Part shown: positions 30,732 to 38,267 of the stretch, one piece after another
Position numbering within the stretch: position 1 is the stretch's first letter
Layout: each line of letters opens with the position of its first letter
NCBI RefSeq assembly: GCF_026586805.1
Contig: NZ_JAPFHA010000010.1
Location: 1 to 64,000 of the forward strand
Direction: 5' to 3'
Length of the DNA: 64,000 nt
DNA from: Niveibacterium sp. 24ML
Lineage (GTDB): Bacteria; Pseudomonadota; Gammaproteobacteria; Burkholderiales; Rhodocyclaceae
Translations under genes and position numbers: made by a program
Notes under the pieces: model-generated
Seen by the model: the letters and a program-made list of their open reading frames with translations, nothing else
Told to the model about the DNA's origin: nothing
Databases searched by the model: none

Positions 30732-31688
30732 ATGCTGACTCAAGACAAACCAGACTTCCGATACGACGCGCGATGCCCAAGGGGCGTTGGGCTGTGGAAT
30801 CTTTTCTTTCCGGCAATTCGCCACGACGGAGACTATGAAAGCAAAGGCGCTGTCGGAAAGTTGCTCATTGAAAGATCCGGTCGGCAAGCGATTACAATCT
30901 CGGCGGGACATGGATGGTCTTGTTTAGTGACAGCACCGTTCGATTTGAGCTTGTACGACGAAACTGTGTTGATCGCACTGACATACTTAGCCGGCTTGAA
31001 ATCAGCTTCGGAAAATTCAAATGACGGTTCAGCAGAAGTCTATACAGGAGACTATACGACAACATTTCGTCGAATTCACGAAGCAACTTGCAGCAAAGAT
31101 CACTTCAGACCTGGCTTTACTGCGAAGCGCATCACTGCATCGCTTGCAAGACTTGAGAGTGTGATGATTACGCTTTACAAAGACACGGGAAATCAGAGTG
31201 AGCTAAGAAAAGATTTTCCTGAGCATTGCTTTATTAAGTCAAAAGTTGTAGGTGAAGATGTAAGGGTAATCCTTAGCGAATACCTCACAGCTGCTTTGCA
31301 AAAACGTGGGGAATTCGGGGGTTGGTTTTTGTTGTCGCTCGGCGAGCGCGCGGTGCTCGGAAAGAACGAAAAGGCGAAAATCGGTCATCGTTTTCTCTCT
31401 GTGCACTGCCTTCGTCCAGCGGCTGGTCACACATCGAAGGGACAATTCATTCCTTTGCTAGACTTTGTTGCAGCAGTCAACGGAGGAAAAGAAAAGCTTG
31501 AGAAGATGAGTCACAAGACGCTTTTGAACCGAGTTTACGAAGCGCGAAAGCTTGTGAAAGATCTGCACGAATCTCTTAAAGGATTCGGCTGGACAATCGG
31601 ATTGCAAGGGCGCAGCAGGAGGCACGGAGAGATTTCTGACCGAGTCTACGTAGAGCGAAGAGAAGAGAAGAAGAAAAAGCTCTTATAA
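30732..31688 (+). CDS. Candidate plasmid-type replication initiator
   Basis: 318 residues from ATG at 30732. The order of elements ('PFDLSLYDETVLIALTYLAG', 'FRPGFTAKRITASLARLESV', 'HLNR'-less middle, 'KLEKMSHKTLLNRVYEARKL') suggests tandem winged-helix domains as in TrfA/RepA-type initiators, but I cannot confirm a family by eye. Support is contextual: a small RHH gene just upstream, matching 17-19 bp repeats on both sides, and other plasmid functions in the element. Its 3' end abuts an IS remnant, so C-terminal loss is possible. Confidence 0.45.
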   Translation: MLTQDKPDFRYDARCPRGVGLWNLFFPAIRHDGDYESKGAVGKLLIERSGRQAITISAGHGWSCLVTAPFDLSLYDETVLIALTYLAGLKSASENSNDGSAEVYTGDYTTTFRRIHEATCSKDHFRPGFTAKRITASLARLESVMITLYKDTGNQSELRKDFPEHCFIKSKVVGEDVRVILSEYLTAALQKRGEFGGWFLLSLGERAVLGKNEKAKIGHRFLSVHCLRPAAGHTSKGQFIPLLDFVAAVNGGKEKLEKMSHKTLLNRVYEARKLVKDLHESLKGFGWTIGLQGRSRRHGEISDRVYVERREEKKKKLL

Positions 31689-31689
31689 A

Positions 31690-32118
31690 CACCCGCTCGG
31701 AGCAGTCAAGAAGTTGGCCGATTCGGCACTGTCGGCCATTTCGGCGGATATGGATGCGCTTTACGCCAAGGGCGGGCGACCTTCGATTCCGCCAGAGCAC
31801 GACCGACCCCGAGGCGAGGCTCATGCGCAAAGGCAACGGCCAACCGGCCAAGCTCAGCTACGGCGGCCACGCCTTCATGGAAAACTGCAGCGGCCTGTGC
31901 GTAGATCTGCTCATCACTGACGCCACACTGGCCGAGCATCAGGGCGCGCGCCAACTGCTCTACCGTGCCCTTCGCCGGAAGATGCATCCGAAGACGCTGG
32001 GGGCCGACAAGGGCTACCACGTGAAGGACTTCGTCGCGCACCTGCGCGAACATCAGATCAAACCGCACATCGCGCGCACCGAAGTGCGACAGACACCGAG
32101 ACTTGATGGACGCAGCAC
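31690..32118 (+). pseudogene. IS5-family transposase remnant
   Basis: Two pieces of a DDE transposase in different frames. The N-terminal piece ('HPLGAVKKLADSALSAISAD', 'DALYAKGGRPSIPPE') joins directly at about 31792 to an internal piece ('STTDPEARLMRKGNGQPAKL', 'LGADKGYHVKDFVAHLR'), so the segment between is deleted. The match ends near 'LDGRS' before the last catalytic Glu region. It is non-functional. It separates the candidate rep gene from the repeat-rich stretch that follows. Confidence 0.8.
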
Positions 32119-32135
32119 TTGCAATTGTGGGGTCT

Positions 32136-32590
32136 GGCCGGGGCAGATTTTGGTGTTCAGGAACGCTTTCCGGTGCTCCAACGCCCCGTGAAGGTCGGGG
32201 TGAATTGCGGTGCAAGCCGGGGCAGAATTTGGGGGCAAACCGGGGCAGATTCGTGGTGGAGACTGGCAGTCTGACGCAGCGTAACCACCCAGCGAACGGG
32301 GCGCCAACCGAAGTTGCGGCCTTCGCAATCTAAATATGTACAAATATGTCTTGCGGAAACAATGACTTAGAGCGCTTTTAATCAACGAAGTTGTGGTTTA
32401 TGGCCGGGGCAGATTTTGGTGAAGACGGGGGCATTTTCGGCGCAAACCCGCATGCGTGGACATATCAGGAACGCCCGTGGACATAACGCCGACAAACGGA
32501 CATATCAGGAACGCTTTGGTGGCGGGCGGGGCGGATTTTTGGTGAAGGCCGGGGAAGGGGCGGGGATGGCCGGGGCAGTTGGGTGGCGTA
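32136..32590 (+). repeat. Degenerate CCGGGGCAGATTTTGGTG repeats
   Basis: Copies or near-copies begin at about 32138, 32196, 32217, 32240, 32402, 32525 and 32571; neighbouring ones at 32196, 32217 and 32240 are 22-23 bp apart. Interspersed are the GGACATATCAGGAACGC repeats. No gene is supported here. Clustered direct repeats downstream of a candidate initiator gene suggest a replication origin or its remnant. Confidence 0.6.
32456..32514 (+). repeat. Right-hand copies of the GGACATATCAGGAACGC repeat
   Basis: Full copy 32456-32474, 17-bp copy 32498-32514 and a deleted copy between them (GTGGACAT then AACGC). They match the pair at 28754 and 28813, so the family flanks the candidate rep gene. 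Confidence 0.8.
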
Positions 32591-32853
32591 AGGTCTTGAA
32601 AAAACAAGACTTCGTGGGTGCGATGGTGTTAAAAGAAATGATAAATACGTATACCCATGTTAGAGAGCCTTTGCGCACGACGGTGCAAAAATACGGCGGC
32701 CTACGGCCGGGGCACCCCTACGGGGCTCCCCCTCCCTACATCGACGCCCCCGCAAGCGGGGGCCAGATCGCACCCTGCGGGTGCTGGACGGCACCCGGCC
32801 CTCAGTTCGACCTGCCTGCCGTCCAGCTTCAATAGCCCGCACCGGCCCAAGCG

Positions 32854-33242
32854 GGAACACCGTGGGGCGCTGCCCCACGCCCCGCCCTCGCCGCCGGGGG
32901 CTCGCGGGGGTTGGGGACAAACCACCCCAACCCCCACGGCCAGAGCGTGTTTTGTCCCGAGGCCGTACAACCCCCGCCCGTCGGACAAGTCCGACGGGTC
33001 GAGGGTCTGACGGAACAGGGCGTGTCAATCGAACGAAAACCGCCTCAGCGGCGTTTTCAGGTGCAGGGATGGGGTGAGACGTGGAGAAGGGGTCAAGGAT
33101 CGCGCAGCGACCGCGCAGCGGCCTGTCCTTGACGCCTTTGGAGCGTCGATAAGCTCCGGGTGAGCGGGGCAGGGAAGTCTTTCACCTGCCCCGGTTGCCC
33201 CACGGCGAGTGCGGGGTGTGGGGCAGCGCCCCACGGTGTTCC
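32854..33242. repeat. 25-bp perfect (about 40-bp imperfect) inverted repeat bounding GC-rich non-coding DNA
   Basis: GGAACACCGTGGGGCGCTGC (from 32854) continues to 32878 and is the exact complement of 33218-33242; imperfect pairing extends inward to about 32893 and 33205. The 310 bp between are GC-rich with small palindromes (CGTCGGACAAGTCCGACG near 32980; GTCAAGGA/TCCTTGAC at 33092 and 33126). The stretch 32600-33323 has no supportable gene and resembles the structured non-coding DNA of plasmids. Confidence 0.7.
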
Positions 33243-33323
33243 ACTGATTGAAATCAGCTACTGCGGCGTGACAACCGGCACAATTCCGGATGCGCTTCTG
33301 CATCCAAACAACCTTCCTTGACG

Positions 33324-33716
33324 ATGCAAAACACTGAATCTCAGTCACCCCCTCAAGGGCGCTTGTGCCTCTCCATGGTCAATGTGACCGGCGAACTTTC
33401 GGCGCTCAAAGCCCGCTCGGCCATCAAATCCGAAATCGAGGCTATTGCGGCCGGCTACAGCCCGCACGATCTGGGCGTCATCCGAGTCTTTGCGACGATT
33501 CGCCAGGTTTCGCAGATTGGCACCGGACGTTTGGACAAGCTGCTCAAAACCCTTGTCGACGCGATCCCCGCGCTGCAAACCATCCAGTTGATCCGAGAGC
33601 CCGGGCGGCTCTCCGCGGAGCAGATGATGGCCCGTGCCCAGGAGGGCGAACGCGACATGACGGCCATCATGGAGCGGGCAGGGCGCGAGGAGACCGAAGA
33701 TGCAAGTCCCGTTTAA
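33324..33716 (+). CDS. Hypothetical protein, 130 aa
   Basis: ATG at 33324 (an in-frame TTG two codons upstream is less likely). Contains 'SAIKSEIEAIAAGYSPHDLG', 'RVFATIRQVSQIGTGRLDKL' and a helical acidic C-terminus. Codon use is chromosome-like, unlike the backbone genes to its left, so this marks the start of the cargo block. It overlaps the next gene by 17 bp. No family recognised. Confidence 0.55.
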   Translation: MQNTESQSPPQGRLCLSMVNVTGELSALKARSAIKSEIEAIAAGYSPHDLGVIRVFATIRQVSQIGTGRLDKLLKTLVDAIPALQTIQLIREPGRLSAEQMMARAQEGERDMTAIMERAGREETEDASPV

Positions 33717-34602
33717 GCGTGTCGTGATGCCCACCCAGGCTGAGTTGCTGGCGTGGGTACGCGAAACACCGCCGGCGTGGGCCAACCAGACCATCAAGTC
33801 CTGGGACGACGTCTTTCCACGCAGTGGTGCCGTTGATGTTCTGAACTTCGTCTCCGAGGAGCGCTGGTGCGTTGGGGACATCGACATAAATGCCGTGGTC
33901 GGACAATGGGACCACTATGCAGGTTGCACCTGGCGCGACGCCATCCTTGAGCCCAAGTATCGGGCTGGACGAATGGTCAATGTGCTGCACATGCTCGACA
34001 AGAACCCCGGCTACTACACAGCGCGGATTGGCGAAGCCAAGGAGATTTACTTCAGCTCGGTGGATGGCGAGAGTTGGTATTCGGACGGCGGTGGCAACCA
34101 CCGAACGATCGTTGCGAAATTTGCGCTGGCATTCGCCGCAGAGAAGAGCGGGCGGCCTGTAACGCTTACCAACGTGCATCTGCATCAGTATGAGGTGGAC
34201 TGGCACTGCCACAGCCTTTACCTGCGACTGCGCGCCCTGATCGAAGAGCGCGACCTCGGCATCAACATTCATTTTGAGCGACACCGTTTGGCTCAAGTGG
34301 AGAAGGGCGTTGAGCGGTTTGGCACGGTCTTTTTCGTTACGGACTGGCGACACACGGGGAACGCGCTGAGCAATCGCGCGCTGATGAATCATCTCGACAG
34401 TCAGGAGTTTTGCGCCTACGCGAACTGGGTGCTTGCCTCTGATGGAGTGCTCAGTCGCCAGGATCGCATCAAAGTGGGTTGGCAGAAGTGGTTCGGTCGC
34501 CACCCCAACTCGTTGGTGTTTCCCGGTTTTCGGGCCCGTCCTCATACAAGCCGTATGCAGTTCGTCGAGGAGCTGCAGGCGCTCGCTGGAGCGACGCGCT
34601 GA
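33700..34602 (+). CDS. Hypothetical protein with a ParB-like 'DGGGNHRT' motif
   Basis: 300 residues. 'EIYFSSVDGESWYSDGGGNH' followed by 'RTIVAKFALAFA' resembles the DG-x-HR segment of ParB/sulfiredoxin-fold proteins, but the rest is unfamiliar ('ALIEERDLGINIHFERHRLA', 'YANWVLASDGVLSRQDRIKV'). It overlaps the 130-aa gene upstream and converges with a DUF218 gene. A nucleotide-binding or nuclease role is only a suggestion. Confidence 0.5.
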   Translation: MQVPFKRVVMPTQAELLAWVRETPPAWANQTIKSWDDVFPRSGAVDVLNFVSEERWCVGDIDINAVVGQWDHYAGCTWRDAILEPKYRAGRMVNVLHMLDKNPGYYTARIGEAKEIYFSSVDGESWYSDGGGNHRTIVAKFALAFAAEKSGRPVTLTNVHLHQYEVDWHCHSLYLRLRALIEERDLGINIHFERHRLAQVEKGVERFGTVFFVTDWRHTGNALSNRALMNHLDSQEFCAYANWVLASDGVLSRQDRIKVGWQKWFGRHPNSLVFPGFRARPHTSRMQFVEELQALAGATR

Positions 34603-34661
34603 CTGCGGCCGGCAGTCCGGGCTTTGTTCTACGACTGTTGTACGTTGGCCTCGCGCCCGTT

Positions 34662-35234
34662 TTACTGCGATCCCGACGCGATCCAGTACGTGGGCAGCGC
34701 AATAACTTCTCGGGCGACGGAATAGAGGTCGCGCCACTCAAGATAGCGGGCGTGCGCCGAGTGCACCGTCACGACGCCGGCTTGGTGCAGCGCGTACCGG
34801 CTGCGCGTCACGTGGAAGTATTGGGTGACGACAATTGCCCTGGTGAAGCCGCGCTGCCGCATGATCGCGGCACTGTTTTGCGCGGTGGCCTGCGTAGTGT
34901 TACCCATCTCATCGAGAATAATGGCCGTTCGAGGTAGCTTCCGCTGATCGATCAGGTAGTCCGCCATCACGCGAGCTTCGCTGAAGCCTTCCTTGCCGGT
35001 GCCGCCGCTAACGATCACGTGCAGAACCAGACCTTGTTGGTAGAGGTCGGCGGTTCGATCCAGACGCGCCCGCAGGCGCGCAGATGGCGTCCCGTCAGGC
35101 ATGACTTTCGAGCCGAGAACAACGGCAACATCACTCTTTGTCGCGTCGTCGTCCAGGCCATCCACTGCAATTACCGTGACACCGGCCGCGAACAAAAACG
35201 CCAGACCAATGGCGATGCGCTTCAATGCCTTCAT
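34662..35234 (-). CDS. YdcF/SanA-family (DUF218) membrane protein
   Basis: 190 residues. N-terminal TM or signal segment ('IAIGLAFLFAAGVTVIAV'), then the DUF218 fold: 'DVAVVLGSKVMPDGTPSARL', 'VIVSGGTGKEGFSEARVMAD' and 'SRYALHQAGV' preceded by 'VVTQYFHVTR'. Family members act in the cell envelope and bind nucleotides or lipid-linked precursors; E. coli SanA affects envelope barrier function. It overlaps the upstream small gene by 4 bp. Confidence 0.85.
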   Translation of the reverse strand: MKALKRIAIGLAFLFAAGVTVIAVDGLDDDATKSDVAVVLGSKVMPDGTPSARLRARLDRTADLYQQGLVLHVIVSGGTGKEGFSEARVMADYLIDQRKLPRTAIILDEMGNTTQATAQNSAAIMRQRGFTRAIVVTQYFHVTRSRYALHQAGVVTVHSAHARYLEWRDLYSVAREVIALPTYWIASGSQ

Positions 35235-35458
35235 GGCTTGGCTGCCGCGCTGGTGGCCAGCTTCTCCAGAATGATCTTGCGCTGCTCAGCGTAAATCGCG
35301 TTGCAGATCCGTGGTTCGTCGAAGCCGTATTTGGCGAGGCAGAAGTCAGCGAACTCGGAGTGCTGGGAAGAGGAGAGGGTCGAGAAATCCTGCACGTCGC
35401 GTTCGTCGCAGTCCATGTATGAACGATACAGGATAGTCGTGCTTGGGTAGCGCTTCAC
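35231..35458 (-). CDS. Small hypothetical protein, probably 5'-truncated
   Basis: 75 residues from a GTG. The frame stays open only 13 codons further, to a TAG, with coding-like sequence but no good start, and vgrG begins about 100 bp away in the other direction. 'ERDVQDFSTLSSSQHSEFAD' and 'FCLAKYGFDEPRICNAIY' look like the C-terminal part of a conserved protein. Insertion or rearrangement of the vgrG block may have removed its 5' end. Confidence 0.5.
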   Translation of the reverse strand: MKRYPSTTILYRSYMDCDERDVQDFSTLSSSQHSEFADFCLAKYGFDEPRICNAIYAEQRKIILEKLATSAAAKP

Positions 35459-35565
35459 GAAGGCGACGTAACGCGGATACAGAGCCGCCGCTGTGATCTA
35501 TGCCCTGCAGTGGATGGGGCTTCCTGTAATAATGCCCATTGCATACACCAAGGCATTTTCAAGAC

Positions 35566-38262
35566 ATGGATCTAAATCCACGCGGCCTTTTGTCGGCGTT
35601 GCTGCCCTTCACCGACGACACCCGTCTGCTTTCGCTGCATCTCGACGCTGGTAGCCCTGCGACTGGCGCTCTGCTGGTCCGGCGCGTGCAGGGGCGCGAG
35701 GCGGTCTCCGAATGCGGCAGCTTTGAAGTCGAGTGCTATGCCTTGGATGCTGGGATCGAGGCCAAGCAACTGTTGGGACGGCGCCTGAGCGTCTCGCTCA
35801 ATGGTGCGGCGGGAGGCGAGCGCTGGTTCAACGGCATTGTGACCAAGGCCGCGCCGCGCGAAGCGGACGGCGGACGTCGGCGGTATGTGCTCACAATCGC
35901 CCCGGCGCTTGCGCTGCTGGGCATTCCTCGCAGCAGCTGGATCTATCAGGAGCTTTCCGTTCCGGACATTCTGGACGCCGAGCTTTCGCGCTGGCAGGCG
36001 AAGATTGCCGACTTGCAGTGGCGCTTCGATCTCGTCGGTGAGTATCCGGTTCGTAGTTACACGGCCTCGTATGCCGAAAGCCCGTTGGCCTTCATCGAAC
36101 GGCTATGTGCCGAGGAAGGCATCGGCTACCGGATCGAGCACCTACCGGTGAGCGGTACGCTGGTCGGTCAAACGCGCGTGGTGTTCTTCGATCGCAGCGA
36201 TACGCTCCCTACCAATGCTCAGGCCACGACGCGCTTTCATCGCGCCGCCGTCACTGAAGCTGCCGATACGATCGATCGATGGGAGAGTGAATCGCGCTTC
36301 GTCCCAGGCGAAGTCACCCTGGCAAGTTGGGAATACAAAGGCGCCAGCACACAATCCGCCTCGGAAGGGACTGCCTTTGAACACGGCGCTGCGCGCCAAC
36401 TGATTGCCGCACTGGAAGACTACGCACCGCAAGCCCAGTACTACGGATCGGGCACGGAAGATCTGCGTCGTTACACCCGCTTGCGCATGGAGGCGTTAGA
36501 AGCGCAAGCGAAGACCCGCTTTGGTGAAGGCTCGGTGCGCAGCTTCATCCCCGGTACTGTCACAGCGATCACCGGACACTACGACGGTCTTCTTGGTGCG
36601 ATTACAAACGCGGTCAGCGGGGGTAGCCAGGACGACAGTTACCTGTTGCTCTCCGTCGAGCATGATGCGCGTAACAACCTGCCGAAAGAGTTCCTGGACG
36701 CGCCCACCCTCGAAAAGCGCTCTGATCTTGCAGGGGTTGTAACCGAGGTCGGCTTTGAGCCGGGCTACCGCAACGCTTTCACCGCGATCCGTCAGTCTGT
36801 TACTTGGCGCCCGGCGTTCGACCATATACGCTTCACCAAACCGACCGCGCCGAGTCTACAAACCGCACTGGTGGTCGGATCATCCGGCAACGAGATCGAC
36901 GTCGACGAACTGGGTCGCGTGCTGGTGTGCTTTCACTGGGACCGCAATCGCACCAATACCTGTCGCTTGCGTGTGAGCAACGCGATTGCCGGAAGCGGCT
37001 GGGGCATGCAAACCCTCCCTCGCATCGGTCAGGAAGTTCTGATCGGCTTCATCGAAGGGGACATCGATCGACCGATGGTGATCGGCAGTGTTCACAACGG
37101 TGCCAATCAGCCCCCGCGCTTCTCCCATGTCGGCGCGCTCCCGGAAAACCGCGCGCTTTCCGGCTACAAGAGCGCCGAACTCGGGGGCGGTCGCTACAAC
37201 CAGTGGCTTGCGGACGATACCCCTGGTGAAATCAGCTTCAAGCTGCAGAGCGAACATGCCTACAGCGAAGTGAACCTTGGTTACCTTACCGGCGCGCGCA
37301 TCAACGGCAAGGCGACACCGAGGGGTGAGGGGGCCGAACTGCGTTCAGACAAGATGACGGCCGTGCGCGGTGCGCAAGGGGTGTTGGTCTCCGCCGAGCC
37401 GCAGACGAAGGCCGGGGGCGCCCATCTCTCGCGTGACACCCTCGCCGGGCAACTGGACGCAGCACAGGCGCTAGTGAGCAAAGCCAGCGAACTGGCCGGC
37501 ACCCATCAAGCGGGTGAAACCGACACCAAGGCGCAGGAGGCGTTGATCCAGCGCGTCAAAGACTGGGAGATCGGTAGCAACACCACCAAGGGCAGCCCCA
37601 CAGGTACGGCAGCACAACCGATCGTCGCGATCAGTGGCCCAGCCGGCGTAGTGGTGGGCTCACCGGAGAGCACAACGCTCGCGACGGGCCATGTACTCAA
37701 CCTCAGCAGCGGCCTGCATACCCAAGTCAATGCTGGACGCTCAATTCGCATGCGTGCGCTTGATGGACTGAGCCTCTTCACGCAGCAGAGCGGGATCCAG
37801 CAGATCGCAGGCAAAGGCAAGATTCAGATTCAGGCGCAGGACGGCGAGACGGAGCTCTCCGCCGCAAAGGACGTTCACATCTACTCTGCCGGCGGACACG
37901 TGCTTGTCGAGGCGCCGAACACCCTGACGCTCCGTGTCGGAGGCGCGCAACTCACGCTCAACGCGAGCGGCGTCACGATTGAGACTGCTGGCAGCTTCAA
38001 CGTGAAAGCATCGAGTTTCAACTTTGGCGGTGGTGGCAACGCCTCGGTCAGCCTGCCTGACATGCCGCACAGCGCGCTCAAAACCGATGAGAAGTTCCAT
38101 CTGAAATTTCCCAACGGCGAACCGATGGGCAACCTCAAAGCCGAGGTCAAAACCGCATCGGGTGAGGTGCTGTGGTCCGGACGAACCGATGCCAGCGGCG
38201 CCACGGGTCTGGCCACCAAGAATCTACCTGAAGCCATTCACGTCGCCTTCCTGCCTGACTGA
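35566..38262 (+). CDS. vgrG: VgrG type VI secretion spike protein with C-terminal extension
   Basis: 898 residues from ATG at 35566. Order: gp27-like region (residues 1 to about 380, 'LTIAPALALLGIPRSSWIYQ', 'ESPLAFIERLCAEEGIGYRI'), OB-fold/gp5-like domain ('DELGRVLVCFHWDRN', 'GWGMQTLPRIGQEVLIGFIE'), DUF2345 beta-helix ('IQAQDGETELSAAKDVHIYS'), and a C-terminal transthyretin-like adaptor ('FHLKFPNGEPMGNLKAEVKT'). The last domain probably docks the effector encoded next. Forms the trimeric puncturing tip; there are no sheath or baseplate genes here, so it relies on a T6SS elsewhere. Confidence 0.93.
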   Translation: MDLNPRGLLSALLPFTDDTRLLSLHLDAGSPATGALLVRRVQGREAVSECGSFEVECYALDAGIEAKQLLGRRLSVSLNGAAGGERWFNGIVTKAAPREADGGRRRYVLTIAPALALLGIPRSSWIYQELSVPDILDAELSRWQAKIADLQWRFDLVGEYPVRSYTASYAESPLAFIERLCAEEGIGYRIEHLPVSGTLVGQTRVVFFDRSDTLPTNAQATTRFHRAAVTEAADTIDRWESESRFVPGEVTLASWEYKGASTQSASEGTAFEHGAARQLIAALEDYAPQAQYYGSGTEDLRRYTRLRMEALEAQAKTRFGEGSVRSFIPGTVTAITGHYDGLLGAITNAVSGGSQDDSYLLLSVEHDARNNLPKEFLDAPTLEKRSDLAGVVTEVGFEPGYRNAFTAIRQSVTWRPAFDHIRFTKPTAPSLQTALVVGSSGNEIDVDELGRVLVCFHWDRNRTNTCRLRVSNAIAGSGWGMQTLPRIGQEVLIGFIEGDIDRPMVIGSVHNGANQPPRFSHVGALPENRALSGYKSAELGGGRYNQWLADDTPGEISFKLQSEHAYSEVNLGYLTGARINGKATPRGEGAELRSDKMTAVRGAQGVLVSAEPQTKAGGAHLSRDTLAGQLDAAQALVSKASELAGTHQAGETDTKAQEALIQRVKDWEIGSNTTKGSPTGTAAQPIVAISGPAGVVVGSPESTTLATGHVLNLSSGLHTQVNAGRSIRMRALDGLSLFTQQSGIQQIAGKGKIQIQAQDGETELSAAKDVHIYSAGGHVLVEAPNTLTLRVGGAQLTLNASGVTIETAGSFNVKASSFNFGGGGNASVSLPDMPHSALKTDEKFHLKFPNGEPMGNLKAEVKTASGEVLWSGRTDASGATGLATKNLPEAIHVAFLPD

Positions 38263-38267
38263 GTCCC

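Noticed and set aside
14820-31688. A complete type IV secretion (MPF) system in the element
   Set aside because: Apart from the relaxase-helicase, coupling protein and ParA, no other Walker-motif ATPase is encoded. A VirB4-size gene is absent, so I do not call the element self-transmissible.
32653-33077. Pro/Arg-rich frames of about 100-120 codons on both strands
   Set aside because: They lie in GC-rich palindromic DNA with few stops, lack ribosome-binding sites and have compositions typical of non-coding GC-rich DNA.
32854-33242. A MITE bounded by the 25-bp inverted repeat
   Set aside because: No target-site duplication was visible next to either arm and the arms do not resemble the nearby IS remnant, so the repeat is reported without that label.
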